The notes: generated from the letters alone by a model not told the origin. Counted from the first letter of the stretch, positions 47,672 through 56,874 are shown. The stretch: DNA of 64,000 bases from Chloroflexi bacterium UBA4730 (GCA_002404155.1 DHJC01000015.1:1-64000), one strand, 5' to 3'. A program made the numbers and translations.

Positions 47672-49327
47672 ATGAGCGCCCGCTTCGCAGACTGGGTAAG
47701 CACGGCCGATGCCGTGCGGGCGACGACGAAAAAGCTCCAGAAGCTGGCCCTTCTGGGGGCGTATTTCCAGGGCCTCGACGACGCCGACCTCGCCATCGCG
47801 GCGCGTTTGTTCGCCGGGGTCCCGTTCCCGCGGACGGACGAGCGCGTCCTGTCGGTCGGCTGGAGGGCGCTCCTTGATGCGGTCATCGCGCGGAGCGGTG
47901 CGACGGGAGACGACATCGACGTCTCGTACCAGCGGCACGCCGACCTGGGCGATGTCGCGGCCGAGGTCACCGAGCGCTCGCCGACGCCCCCGGTGCCGCC
48001 ACCGCTGGCCCTCGCCGAGGTCGCCGACGCCTTCGATCGGATCGCCGCCGCGCGGGGCGTCGCCCCGAAACGCGAGCCGCTCGATGCGCTCGTCGCGCGC
48101 GCCACGGCCGGAGAGCTCCGCTACCTGGTGAAGGTCATGAGCGGTGAGCCGCGCATCGGACTGCGCGAGGGCCTGCTCGAGGACGCGATCGCGCGCGCGT
48201 TCCAGCGCGAGCGCGACGCCGTCGGCCGCGCGCACATGCTCGGCGGCGACATCGGCGTCACCGCGGTACAGGCGAAGAAGGACGCCCTGCACGATGCGCG
48301 CTTCGTCCACTTCGCGCCGATCGGGATGATGCTCGCGACGCCGGTACTCGATCTCGCCGAGGTGCCCAAGCGGTTCCCACCCCCGTACGTCGTCGAGGAC
48401 AAGTACGACGGCGTGCGCGCCCAGGTCCACAAGGAGGGCGATCGGGTCGAGCTCTACTCCCGCACCTTCGACCGGGTCACCGACCGGTTCCCCGAGCTCA
48501 TCCCTCCCCTGCGCGCCATTCCCGGGACCTACGTCCTCGACGCGGAGGTCCTCGCGCTCGATCCGGGCGGCCGGGCCATCCCATTCACCCGGTTCCAGCG
48601 GCGCCTCGGCCGCAAGGTCGTGAGCGAGGAGCTGATGCAGGAGCTGCCGGCGACCCTCGTCGTGTTCGACGTGCTCGAGCGGGATGGGACGCCGCTGCTC
48701 GACGTGCCGCTCGCCGAGCGCCAGTCGGTGCTCCGCTCGCTGCCGCTCGCCGCGCCGCTCGCGTTCGCTCGATCGTCCGCGGTCGGTGCGAGTGGCGAGT
48801 CGCTCGTCGCCGTCTTGGACGCGGAATTCGCCGCGGCCCGCGATCGGGGCAACGAGGGCCTGATGGTGAAGGACCCGCGGTCGCCGTACCGGCCCGGCCG
48901 GCGCGGCATGGAGTGGCTGAAGGTGAAGCGTGCGCTTCGGACGCTCGACGTCGTTGTCACCGCCGTCGAGTGGGGCCACGGGAAGCGCCGGGCCGTGCTC
49001 TCCGACTACACGTTCGCGGTTCGCGACGGCGATCGGTACCTCAACGTCGGCAAGGCCTACTCGGGCCTCACCGACAAAGAGATCGCCGAGATGACCGAGT
49101 CCTTCAAGGCCAGCACACTGGCGGAGGACGGCCGCACGCGCCTCGTCATACCGGACACGGTCATCGAGGTCGCGTTCGACCAGGTCCAGCGGAGCGCGCG
49201 TCACACGTCCGGCTACGCGCTGCGGTTCCCCCGCATCGTCCGGCTGCGGCCGGACAAGCCGGTGAGCGAGATCGACACGCTGGATACAGTGCGGTCCATC
49301 GCCGAGCCCGATACTGACGCCGGATGA
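47672..49327 (+). CDS. ATP-dependent DNA ligase
   Basis: A 551-residue ligase of the archaeal/eukaryotic LigI-like type (LigB/LigC in bacteria). The N-terminal DNA-binding domain (about 1-210) starts RFADWVSTADAVRATTKKL and includes MSGEPRIGLREGLLEDA. The adenylation domain holds the nucleotidyl-Lys motif VEDKYDGVRAQVHK (about residue 248), then EVLALDP, FDVLERDG, EGLMVKD and WLKVKR, and an OB-fold domain ends the protein. It seals DNA nicks using ATP, probably in repair beside the essential NAD-dependent ligase. It overlaps the next kinase gene by 4 nt. Confidence 0.92.
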   Translation: MSARFADWVSTADAVRATTKKLQKLALLGAYFQGLDDADLAIAARLFAGVPFPRTDERVLSVGWRALLDAVIARSGATGDDIDVSYQRHADLGDVAAEVTERSPTPPVPPPLALAEVADAFDRIAAARGVAPKREPLDALVARATAGELRYLVKVMSGEPRIGLREGLLEDAIARAFQRERDAVGRAHMLGGDIGVTAVQAKKDALHDARFVHFAPIGMMLATPVLDLAEVPKRFPPPYVVEDKYDGVRAQVHKEGDRVELYSRTFDRVTDRFPELIPPLRAIPGTYVLDAEVLALDPGGRAIPFTRFQRRLGRKVVSEELMQELPATLVVFDVLERDGTPLLDVPLAERQSVLRSLPLAAPLAFARSSAVGASGESLVAVLDAEFAAARDRGNEGLMVKDPRSPYRPGRRGMEWLKVKRALRTLDVVVTAVEWGHGKRRAVLSDYTFAVRDGDRYLNVGKAYSGLTDKEIAEMTESFKASTLAEDGRTRLVIPDTVIEVAFDQVQRSARHTSGYALRFPRIVRLRPDKPVSEIDTLDTVRSIAEPDTDAG

Positions 49328-50412
49328 CGGAGCCCGAGCGGCGCCGGACCGGCCGGCGCGCGTCCGACTCGATCACCGGGATCGCCTTCGAGGACGCGTT
49401 CGTCGCGCTGACGGACGGCATCCTCATCAGCGACGGCCACGGCAGCGTCCTCTCCGCGAACCCGGCGGCGTTCCGGCTGCTCGGCGAGGACAAGCTTCTC
49501 GGCCGGCCGTTCGAGGACCTGCTGCTCGTGTCCGGCGCGATCACCGTGCAGAACCCCGAGGGTCAGGCGATCCGCCGGGCCTGGTTCCCGCGCGAGGACC
49601 GGATGGGTGTGCTCGAGATCGTTTCCACGCCACTTGCCGGATCGAGCCCCCGGGCGACCATCCATACGGTGCGCGACGTCACGGCGAGCGCGGAGCTTCT
49701 CCGGCTGAAAGAGGAGTTCCTGCTCGACGTCGCGCACGAGCTCCGCACGCCGATCGCGGTGCTCACCGCGTCGCTCGACCTCGTGCACCAAGATGCGATC
49801 TCGATGCCGCGTGAAGAGCTACGGACCATGGTCGGCACGCTGCGCCGGAGCGCGCTCCGCCTCGAGCACCTCGTGGAGAACCTGCTCGACGCCGGGAGCA
49901 TCGAAGCCGGCACGTTCGAGGTGCGTGCGGCCCCGACGAGCATCAAGGCGATCCTCGAGGACAGCCTCCTGTTCGTGCGCTCCGTCTTCGATTCGAAGGG
50001 CCAGCAGCTCGTCACGCACTTCGGTCGCGGGACCGATCGGGTGGTCTGCGATCCCCGCCGCACCGGCCAGGTCTTCGCCAACCTTCTCGGCAACGCGGGT
50101 AAGTACGGGACCGAGGGCTCGGAGATCACGCTGCGCACCGAGTCGGCCGCCGGCTACGTGAAGGTCACGGTCCACAACGACGGCCCGACCATCCCCCCGG
50201 ACGAGCTCGCGCGCCTGTTCCAGCGGTTCTTTCGGAGCCACACGGTCCGGGGAGAGGCGGGCGGGCTGGGGCTCGGGCTGACGATCTGCCGCGCGATCGT
50301 GCAGGCGCAAGGCGGCGAGATCGGCGTCGACAGCGCGCCCGAGCGCGGCACGTCGGTACACTTCACCCTCCCGAAGGCACGCGAGCTCGCGCAGGAGGCT
50401 GGATTGGCGTGA
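49324..50412 (+). CDS. PAS-domain sensor histidine kinase
   Basis: A 362-residue soluble kinase: PAS domain at about 25-125 (FVALTDGILISDGHGSVLSA), HisKA with the phosphoacceptor His in LLDVAHELRTPIAVL (about 140), and HATPase with NLLGNAGKYGTEG and GGLGLGLTICRAIV. No membrane segment is present, so it senses a cytoplasmic cue through PAS. It overlaps the DNA ligase gene by 4 nt and the OmpR-type regulator by 4 nt, making a tight three-gene operon. Confidence 0.9.
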   Translation: MTEPERRRTGRRASDSITGIAFEDAFVALTDGILISDGHGSVLSANPAAFRLLGEDKLLGRPFEDLLLVSGAITVQNPEGQAIRRAWFPREDRMGVLEIVSTPLAGSSPRATIHTVRDVTASAELLRLKEEFLLDVAHELRTPIAVLTASLDLVHQDAISMPREELRTMVGTLRRSALRLEHLVENLLDAGSIEAGTFEVRAAPTSIKAILEDSLLFVRSVFDSKGQQLVTHFGRGTDRVVCDPRRTGQVFANLLGNAGKYGTEGSEITLRTESAAGYVKVTVHNDGPTIPPDELARLFQRFFRSHTVRGEAGGLGLGLTICRAIVQAQGGEIGVDSAPERGTSVHFTLPKARELAQEAGLA

Positions 50413-51131
50413 AATTGCTGGTCGTCGATGACGACCGCGACCTCGTGGAGCTGCTGGACTACGCGCTGCGTCGCGAGGGTTACGAGGTCGTGCGGGCCTA
50501 CGACGGCGAAGCCGCGCTCGAAACCCTGAACCGCGAACATCCCGACCTGGTCGTGCTCGACATCAATCTGCCGAAGCTCGCGGGCTTCGTCGTCCTCGAG
50601 CGGATCCGCCACGTCGACGAGCACGTCGCGGTGCTGCTGCTGTCCGCCCGTCAGGACGAGTCCGACATCCTTCGCGGCCTGCAGCTCGGCGCGGACGACT
50701 ACATCACGAAGCCCTTCCGTCCCAAGGAGCTCGTCGCGCGCGTGAAGGCCATCCTCCGCCGCTCCGTGCACACGCGCGGGCGGCCCGCGCCCGCGGTGTA
50801 CAAGACCGGAGACATCGTCCTCGACGAAGCCACCCATGAAGTGCGCACGGCCGAGGTGCCGGTCCACCTCTCACCGACGGAGTTCAAGCTGCTCCGCCAT
50901 TTCATGGCAAACCCGGGCCGGGTCCTCACGCAGGAAGAGATCCTCGAGGGCGTGTGGGGGTACGACGCGGACGTCGGCGGCGACCTCGTGAAGCTGAACG
51001 TGAGCCGGCTGCGGCGGAAGCTCGGCGGAGATGGTCGCACGCGGGACGTGATCCAGACGGTGCCGGGGGTCGGCTACCTGTTCAAGGGTGCCGAGGGCGG
51101 CGTGCAGCGCGAGGAAGCGCGACCGCGCTAG
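50409..51131 (+). CDS. OmpR/PhoB-type response regulator
   Basis: A 240-residue regulator: REC domain (LLVVDDDRDL, VVLDINLPKL, LLSARQD, YITKPFRP) and a winged-helix DNA-binding domain (HLSPTEFKLLRHFMANPG, VLTQEEILEGVWGY, VKLNVSRLRRKLG). It is the partner of the PAS kinase encoded just upstream. It starts at GTG 50409 inside the kinase stop. Its stop TAG is directly followed by the stop of the convergent diguanylate cyclase. Confidence 0.92.
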   Translation: MKLLVVDDDRDLVELLDYALRREGYEVVRAYDGEAALETLNREHPDLVVLDINLPKLAGFVVLERIRHVDEHVAVLLLSARQDESDILRGLQLGADDYITKPFRPKELVARVKAILRRSVHTRGRPAPAVYKTGDIVLDEATHEVRTAEVPVHLSPTEFKLLRHFMANPGRVLTQEEILEGVWGYDADVGGDLVKLNVSRLRRKLGGDGRTRDVIQTVPGVGYLFKGAEGGVQREEARPR

Positions 51132-52421
51132 TTACGTCCCGGTTTCGGACAGTCTCCGGCGCGTCGCTTCGAGGTCGAGCGCGTTGCTGTACACGGGGTA
51201 GACCGCGAACCCCGAGGCCTTCGAGATCGCGTCCACCGCGCCGGTGTTCGGCGTCGGAAGCGCGACCGTGAGGATCTGGCCCTCCTTCCCGACCACGACC
51301 GCGTTCCACTCCACGGCGAGCGAGCGTGGCAGGAGCGCCTGCAGGTCCGGGGACGCGAGGCGCGCGGGCTCGGCGAGGTACGGCGCGGGCGGCGGGGTCG
51401 CAACGCGCGAATGCAGCGATCCGCGCGGCCCTTCGGCGAAGCTGTGCTCCCACACGCGGACGCCACCGCCGGCTTCCTTCGCCCGGTACATGGCCGTATC
51501 GGCAAAGTCGATGAGCGCGGCCGCATCGCCGGACGGGCGCGGGAACGTCGCGATGCCGATCGACAGGCCGATGGTCTCGCCTGCGGCCGCGAGCTCCGGC
51601 GGCAGGGCCTGCGCCGCGGTCTTCTCGAGCACCCGACGCGCGACGCGCGACCCGACCTCGCTGTCGGCCTCCGGCACGATGATCGCGAACTCGTCGCCGC
51701 CGTAGCGGGTCGGCACGTCGTACAGGCGCACGGCCTGCTTCACACCGGATGCGACCGCACGAAGGACGGCGTCCCCGGTGCGATGACCAAAGCGATCGTT
51801 GATCGTCTTGAACCGATCCACGTCGATCATGAGAAGCGCGACCAGGTGTTCGGCGCGGAGCGCGCGATTGAGCTCGGCCTCGAGACGACGATCGAAATGC
51901 CGACGATTGAACAGCCAGGTGAGCGGGTCGGTCTCGGCGAGGCGCTGCATCGCCTCGCCCTGCTCGCGCTGGAGGAGGACCGCGCCGATGTGGCTCGCGA
52001 GCAGCTCGAGCGTCACGAGGTCGTCCTCACCGAACGAGCGGCCGTCGAGCGGGTCCGCGACGTTCAGCACGCCACGCGATTCGTCATCGACGAGGATCGG
52101 CACGGACACGAACGACGCCGTCCGGTAGCGGCCCGGGTCGCCGCCCTCGCGAGCCGGCAGGACGTCGCCGGAACGCACGAGGAGCGAGCGCTTCGAGGCG
52201 GCGACGGAGCCCACGACGCCCTCGCCCTGGCGGATCCGGATCTGCTTCTTCACCTCGTCCGCGATGCCGACGGCGTGAGCGATGACGAAGTCGGTGGTCA
52301 GCTCGTCACGCACGAGTAGCGAGGCCCGCTGCCCGCGGACGAGCTCCGTCGCGACCTTGAAGATGGAATCCAGGAGATCCTCCGCAAGGCCAGCCGGGCT
52401 TGCGGTCCCAACGCGGTCCAA
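51132..52421 (-). CDS. GAF-GGDEF diguanylate cyclase with C-terminal T2SSE_N-like domain
   Basis: A 429-residue protein: GAF domain (about 15-165), GGDEF domain (about 175-335) with the intact active site RYGGDEFAIIVPEAD and the substrate helix DVDRFKTINDRFGH, then about 75 residues resembling the N-terminal domain of type II secretion ATPases (LLPRSLAVEWNAVVV, ILTVALPTPNTGAVDAI). Such domains can bind c-di-GMP, so it may sense its own product. It makes c-di-GMP from GTP. TTG 52421 is chosen because of the GGGGAGG just upstream and because the frame before it is not domain-like. Confidence 0.82.
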   Translation of the reverse strand: MDRVGTASPAGLAEDLLDSIFKVATELVRGQRASLLVRDELTTDFVIAHAVGIADEVKKQIRIRQGEGVVGSVAASKRSLLVRSGDVLPAREGGDPGRYRTASFVSVPILVDDESRGVLNVADPLDGRSFGEDDLVTLELLASHIGAVLLQREQGEAMQRLAETDPLTWLFNRRHFDRRLEAELNRALRAEHLVALLMIDVDRFKTINDRFGHRTGDAVLRAVASGVKQAVRLYDVPTRYGGDEFAIIVPEADSEVGSRVARRVLEKTAAQALPPELAAAGETIGLSIGIATFPRPSGDAAALIDFADTAMYRAKEAGGGVRVWEHSFAEGPRGSLHSRVATPPPAPYLAEPARLASPDLQALLPRSLAVEWNAVVVGKEGQILTVALPTPNTGAVDAISKASGFAVYPVYSNALDLEATRRRLSETGT

Positions 52422-52690
52422 GTCGCCTCCCCATTGCGCTGCGGCGGAGTGTCCGTTCGCCGCCCGACCCTGGCCATGACCGTTCGGTATCGGTTCGCCA
52501 TCCGGCGGCCGGGCGAGCGCCGGATGCCAGCCAAACCGCCCCTGGGCCCGTGGCTGCCGCGGTATCAATCCCCGGAGAGGGCGGTCGCGACGGCCGGCCG
52601 GCCATCGATCAGCCCGTCGGGGCGCCGTCTGAGCAGTCGATCCTGCAACCGAGCGAGCGGCGCTCCGTCGCTCTGGTCACGCTCGGGTAT
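52422..52690 (-). other. Long GC-rich non-coding leader of the diguanylate cyclase
   Basis: About 270 bp upstream of the TTG start with no protein-like frame. It has several strong complementary segments, for example GCATCCGGCGCTCG/CGGCCGCCGGATGGC on the minus strand. A TATACC at about 52693-52688 could be the -10, which would give a structured leader. I compared it with c-di-GMP riboswitch consensus and do not see the GGNCACGCACAGGGCAAACC core. Function unknown. Confidence 0.35.
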
Positions 52691-53086
52691 AGGACGTGCC
52701 CGCAAGCACGGGTGAGCCGCTCGGCGCCTCGACGCCACCCGGCGGCTCCGGCGTGACGGCGACGGTGTCGCCCCGCCCCCCCCACCCCCCGGGGGGGCCG
52801 TCGGCAGATCGAGGATCAGGTACCGAGCGCTGCCGTTCACCGACGAGCGAACCACGCATGCCGGTGTTCGATACGCGGTGCCGTAGCCCACGAGGGCAAC
52901 TCGGCAGCGCGTCGCGGCCTTGCGTTTCGGCGATGGTCCGCGCCGTCTCCGCGAACGCCCGCGCGTCCGCGCGGCAGGTCGCACACGAATCGACGTGGGC
53001 CGCCACCGTGCGAGCCTCTCCTTCATCGAGGACACCGAGCTCATACCGTCCCTCCGTTTCGCGACGGTGGTCATCCGCCCGCGCCC
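52690..53086 (-). pseudogene. Anti-sigma-factor-like (zinc-finger) gene remnant
   Basis: One frame gives YELGVLDEGEARTVAAHV then DSCATCRADARAFAETARTI, a clear zf-HC2 anti-sigma zinc finger (His-x3-Cys-x2-Cys). It has no start codon before the finger (an ATG exists only in another frame), and the protein continues in a different frame with ALVGYGTAYRTPACVVRSSV and ARYLILDLPTAPPG before ending in a G/C homopolymer tract (about 52772-52800). At least two frame breaks are needed, and no sigma factor gene is beside it. Best read as a decaying gene. Confidence 0.5.
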
Positions 53087-53101
53087 GCCGGACGTATCAC
53101 A

Positions 53102-53107
53102 TATAGA
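53102..53107 (+). promoter_or_regulatory. -10 element of the cupredoxin gene
   Basis: TATAGA, with a GGGAGG ribosome site 20 nt further on and the ATG at 53128: an ordinary leadered promoter. Confidence 0.5.
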
Positions 53108-53127
53108 TCCATCCGTGGGAGGACCGC

Positions 53128-53499
53128 ATGACCCTGTTCCGCAACGCGGTCGCGCTCGCCGCGTGCATCGCGTTCACGGCGGCCTGCAGCTCATCGGCGG
53201 CACCGGCCACATCGGCGCCCGCTGCGGGCGGTGGTGGAGCGAGCGCGGCGATCGACATTTCCGGGTTCGCGTTCGCGACGACAGCGCTCGAGGTCACGAA
53301 GGGCACGACGGTGACCTGGTCGAACAAGGACAACACGACGCACACCGTTTCGAGCGGCACGCCGCCGACGAAGGACGGGAAGTTCGATGGCCAGGTCCCC
53401 GCGGGAAGCACGTTCAAGTTCACGTTCACCGATGCCGGCACGTTCAAGTACTTCTGCTCGATCCACAACTCGATGACCGGGACGATCACGGTCAAATGA
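53128..53499 (+). CDS. Cupredoxin (plastocyanin-like) lipoprotein
   Basis: A 123-residue protein: lipoprotein signal (VALAACIAFTAACSSS, lipid-attachment Cys at about residue 20), a Ser/Ala/Pro/Gly linker, then a type I copper domain. Copper ligands are visible: His in NTTHTVSSG, and Cys, His and Met in FKYFCSIHNSMTG. It would shuttle electrons on the outer side of the membrane, perhaps with the c-type cytochrome made by the ccm system. Confidence 0.9.
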   Translation: MTLFRNAVALAACIAFTAACSSSAAPATSAPAAGGGGASAAIDISGFAFATTALEVTKGTTVTWSNKDNTTHTVSSGTPPTKDGKFDGQVPAGSTFKFTFTDAGTFKYFCSIHNSMTGTITVK

Positions 53500-53502
53500 C
53501 CG

Positions 53503-56500
53503 TCACTGCCAGTTCCGCGAGGCGAGCTTCACGAAGAGCGCGAGCTCGTCGAGGCGGCGCGCCAACACCGAGACCACTCCGTCGACGTGCTGGAGCGTCC
53601 CCTCGACGACCACCGCGCCGCCCAGATCGACGACCGGCTTGTACTTCGCGTACGTCGCCGGGCGGATGATGATGTTCACGAGCCCGTACTCATCTTCGAG
53701 CGAGAGGAACACGTGCCCCTTCGCGGTCTCGGGGTGCTGCTTCACGACCATCGCGCCCGCGACCGTGACCACGGCGCCATGCGACCCTCGCTGGATGTCC
53801 GCCGACGAGCGCACGTCGCGCGCGAGCAGCCGCTCGCGGTAGAAGCGCATCACCTGCGGTCCGGTCGGGATCCCGGTGATGCGGTAATCGAGAGCCGCAC
53901 GCTCCTGCTCGCTGAGTCCGGGGAGCGTCGGCGCGGCCGTGGTCGGGAAGGCGAGCACCGGTCGGGCGAACGCCGGTGACGCGCGGTGCGCATCGCGGGC
54001 CCGCCACAGCAGCGCGCGACGGGCCTCGCCGAGCGCGTCGAAGGCGCCGACGAGCGCGAGGTTCCGCAGGCCCTCCTCCTTCATGCCGACCCGCGCCGCG
54101 AAGTCGTCGAACGACCGGAACGGGCCGCGCTCGCGCTCCTGGACGATCACCTCGGCCTCCGCGACCCCAAGGCCTTTCACCTCGGTGAGGCCGAGCCGGA
54201 CGTCATGTGTGCGACACGCGCGATGCGCAGCGATCGTGACGGATCGATCGACAACAGCCTCATCCAAGGATGAAGAGCCAGACGCGCGGTTATGCGGGTC
54301 AGGGGCGTCTTCTGAGCGAAGCGGCGGTCCGGAGGGACGATTCGTTGTCTCGGACGCACGTGACCGCCCGAGCGAAGAGGATGCCCCCGACCCAGCAGTA
54401 GCCGCGCGCTGCTCGACGACCGCCTTGGCCTGAGAACGGTTCACGTCGACCGGCAGGATCGCGATGCCGTGGCGCTTCGCGTCGCCGGCGATGACCGCGG
54501 GCGAGTAGAAGCCCATCGGCTGGTTGTTGAACAGCCCGACGTAGAACTCGGACGGGTAGTACAGCTTCAGGTGCGCGGTGTGATACGCGGTGAGCGCGAA
54601 CGCCGCCGCGTGGCTCTTGCAGAACCCGAACTCCGCGAACGCGGCGATCTGGCCGAAGATCGTGTTGGCAGTCACGTCGTCCACGCCATGGGCAAGCGCA
54701 CCACGCACGAACGGCGAGCGCAGCTTCTCCATGTCCTCGCTCGAGCGGGCGCGACTCATCGCCCGCCGGAGCTTGTCAGCCTCGGTCGCGGTGAAGCCCG
54801 CGATGGCCATCGAGACGCGAAGGATCTGCTCCTGGAACAGGATCACGCCGAGCGTCTCCTTGAGGATCGGCTCGAGGAGCGGGTGCGCGTACGCGACCGG
54901 CTCGCGCCCCTGTCGGCGACGGATGTACGGGTTCACCATGTTCCCCTGCAACGGGCCGGGCCGGATGATCGCGACCTCGACGATGATGTCTGCGAAGTTC
55001 CGCGGCCGCACCCGTGGGAGCGCCTGGGCCTGCGCGCGGCTCTCCACCTGGAACACGCCGATCGTGTCGACCTCGCAGATGAGGTCGTACACCGCGGGGT
55101 CCTCGAGCGGCAGCGTGCCGAGGTCGAGCCGCACCCCGTGGAGCTCGTCGATCATCGCGACGGCGTCCTTGATGAGCGAGAGCGTGCGCAGGCCCAGCAG
55201 ATCCATCTTGATGAGCCCGAGGTCCTCGATGTCGCGCTTGTCGAACTGGACGACGTTGCGGTCGGGCATCGTCGCGCGCTCGATGGGCACGGTGTCCACG
55301 AGCGGGAGCGCGGTGATGAGCATCCCGCCGTTGTGGATCGAGAGGTGCCGCGGGAAGTCCGCGATCTCCTCGACGATCTTGCGGAACAGCGGCCAGCGCG
55401 CGCGCTCCTGCTCGTTGAGCAGATCACTGAGGGCCGGCGGGTGGCTCTCGCTGGTGAAGGCCGTCGGGCGGCTCTCGCTCAGGACCTCGTTCACACTCTC
55501 GTCGTGACGGCCGTCGAGGCTCCTTCGCGAGAGTCCGCCCGACGGCTCCATCACGGGGAGGCGAGAGTCGAAGCGCGGCGCGTCGATGGACTTGGCCAAC
55601 CGGTCAACGATCTCAGGCCGAAAGCCGAGGGCCTTGGCGACCTCGCGCGACGACGAGCGCGACCGGTACGTCACGACATTGCAGACCATCGCCGCGTACT
55701 TCTCACCGTACTTCCGGTAGACGTACTGGATGACCTCCTCGCGGTCGTTCGTCGCGATGTCGAGGTCGATGTCGGGCATGGTGTGCGAGTCCTCGGTGAG
55801 GAAGCGCTCGAACAGCAGGTCATGCGCGATCGGATCGACCTTCGTGATGTCGAGGACGTACGCGACGATCGAGTCCGCCGCCGAGCCACGGCCCTGCGCC
55901 GGGATCCGCCGCTCGTTGCAGAACCGCACGATGTCCCAGTTGATGAGAAAGAACTCCGCGAGCCCGCAGCGATGGATCACGTCGAGCTCGTGCGCGAGCT
56001 GTTTCGACACCGCGGGGGTCATCCCGCCGTACTTCGCGCGCGCACCGTCCTGGCAGAGCGCGTAAAGGAACGAGAACGGCGTGTACCCGTCCGGCACCGG
56101 GAACCCGGGGAGCCGCTGGTAGCCGAAGCCGAGATCGAGATCGCAGCGATCGGCGATCGCGCGCGCGTTCGCGAACGCCCCGGGGTGGTGGCCAAGCCGC
56201 TCGCGGAGGGCAGCTTCGCTCTTCAGCCAGCGCTCGCCATTCGCGGCGAGCTGCGTCCCCGCCTCATCGACCGTGCACCCAAGGTCGATGCAGCGCAGGA
56301 CATCGTGGAGCTGCCGTGCCTCCGGCCGCGCGTAGCGCACGTCGTTCGTCACGACGGTCGCGATGCCGAGCTCCGCGGCGAGCTCGGCGCGACCGTCGCA
56401 GCGATCGATATCCGCCGGCCCCCAGCGATCGACGAGCTCGGCATACAGGCGATCCCCGAAGACCTCGCGCAGCCGCGCGAGCGTCTCGGCGTCATCGCTC

Positions 56501-56871
56501 TCCGAGAGCGCGATGAGCCCCGCGGGCTGATCGGCGACGAGGGCGAAGGTCGCCCGCGGCTTCGTCTTCTCTCCCGCGAGCTGGGCCGCGGACACGATGC
56601 GGCAGAGGCTGGTCCAGCCGCTTCGGTCGAGCGCGAGGAGCGTCACCGGGTCGGAGTCGATGAGCCGCAGCTCGGCACCGAAGATCGGCTTGACGCCGCG
56701 CTCACGGGCCACGTTCCAGAATCGCACCGCGCCGTACAGCCCGCTCGTGTCGGTGAGCGCGAGCGCGTCCTGCCCGTGCTCGACCGCCGCGTCCAGCAAG
56801 TCACCGAGGCTCGATGCGCCGTCCAAGAAGGAGTAGCAGCTATGCGTGTGGAGGTGGACGAAGCCGGGCAT
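53503..56871 (-). CDS. dnaE2: Error-prone DNA polymerase III alpha subunit DnaE2 (ImuC)
   Basis: A 1122-residue C-family polymerase. The N-terminal PHP domain starts VHLHTHSCYSFLDGASSL; the polymerase active site includes the acidic motif MPDIDLDIATNDREEV (about 363) and FLTEDSHTMPD; a C-terminal OB domain carries VVTVAGAMVVKQHPETAKGH. Its place after imuA, imuB and DUF6504 marks it as DnaE2, the translesion polymerase of the mutasome. Two low-complexity Ser/Arg-rich stretches (about 433-480 and 820-870) are encoded by foldback DNA insertions. It starts at ATG 56871, 3 nt after the DUF6504 stop. Confidence 0.9.
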   Translation of the reverse strand: MPGFVHLHTHSCYSFLDGASSLGDLLDAAVEHGQDALALTDTSGLYGAVRFWNVARERGVKPIFGAELRLIDSDPVTLLALDRSGWTSLCRIVSAAQLAGEKTKPRATFALVADQPAGLIALSESDDAETLARLREVFGDRLYAELVDRWGPADIDRCDGRAELAAELGIATVVTNDVRYARPEARQLHDVLRCIDLGCTVDEAGTQLAANGERWLKSEAALRERLGHHPGAFANARAIADRCDLDLGFGYQRLPGFPVPDGYTPFSFLYALCQDGARAKYGGMTPAVSKQLAHELDVIHRCGLAEFFLINWDIVRFCNERRIPAQGRGSAADSIVAYVLDITKVDPIAHDLLFERFLTEDSHTMPDIDLDIATNDREEVIQYVYRKYGEKYAAMVCNVVTYRSRSSSREVAKALGFRPEIVDRLAKSIDAPRFDSRLPVMEPSGGLSRRSLDGRHDESVNEVLSESRPTAFTSESHPPALSDLLNEQERARWPLFRKIVEEIADFPRHLSIHNGGMLITALPLVDTVPIERATMPDRNVVQFDKRDIEDLGLIKMDLLGLRTLSLIKDAVAMIDELHGVRLDLGTLPLEDPAVYDLICEVDTIGVFQVESRAQAQALPRVRPRNFADIIVEVAIIRPGPLQGNMVNPYIRRRQGREPVAYAHPLLEPILKETLGVILFQEQILRVSMAIAGFTATEADKLRRAMSRARSSEDMEKLRSPFVRGALAHGVDDVTANTIFGQIAAFAEFGFCKSHAAAFALTAYHTAHLKLYYPSEFYVGLFNNQPMGFYSPAVIAGDAKRHGIAILPVDVNRSQAKAVVEQRAATAGSGASSSLGRSRASETTNRPSGPPLRSEDAPDPHNRASGSSSLDEAVVDRSVTIAAHRACRTHDVRLGLTEVKGLGVAEAEVIVQERERGPFRSFDDFAARVGMKEEGLRNLALVGAFDALGEARRALLWRARDAHRASPAFARPVLAFPTTAAPTLPGLSEQERAALDYRITGIPTGPQVMRFYRERLLARDVRSSADIQRGSHGAVVTVAGAMVVKQHPETAKGHVFLSLEDEYGLVNIIIRPATYAKYKPVVDLGGAVVVEGTLQHVDGVVSVLARRLDELALFVKLASRNWQ
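54296..54402. repeat. Foldback (imperfect inverted repeat) inside dnaE2, copy 1
   Basis: The left arm GGGTCAGGGGCGTCTTCT and the reverse complement of the right arm, GGGTCGGGGGCATCCTCT, match at 15 of 18 positions, with about 70 bp between. It is in frame and codes for a Ser/Arg/Asp-rich low-complexity segment between conserved polymerase blocks. Confidence 0.45.
55437..55570. repeat. Foldback (inverted repeat) inside dnaE2, copy 2
   Basis: Core arms CCGTCGGGCGGCTCTCGC (55461-55478) and GCGAGAGTCCGCCCGACGG (55527-55545) are complementary with one bulged base and a 48-bp spacer; weaker complementarity extends outwards on both sides. In frame, encoding RLPVMEPSGGLSRRSLDG and SESRPTAFTSESHPPALS. 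Confidence 0.55.
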
Positions 56872-56874
56872 AGG

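Noticed and set aside
52422..52690. c-di-GMP riboswitch before the diguanylate cyclase
   Set aside because: The conserved GEMM core is not present on the minus strand; only generic GC-rich complementarity is seen.
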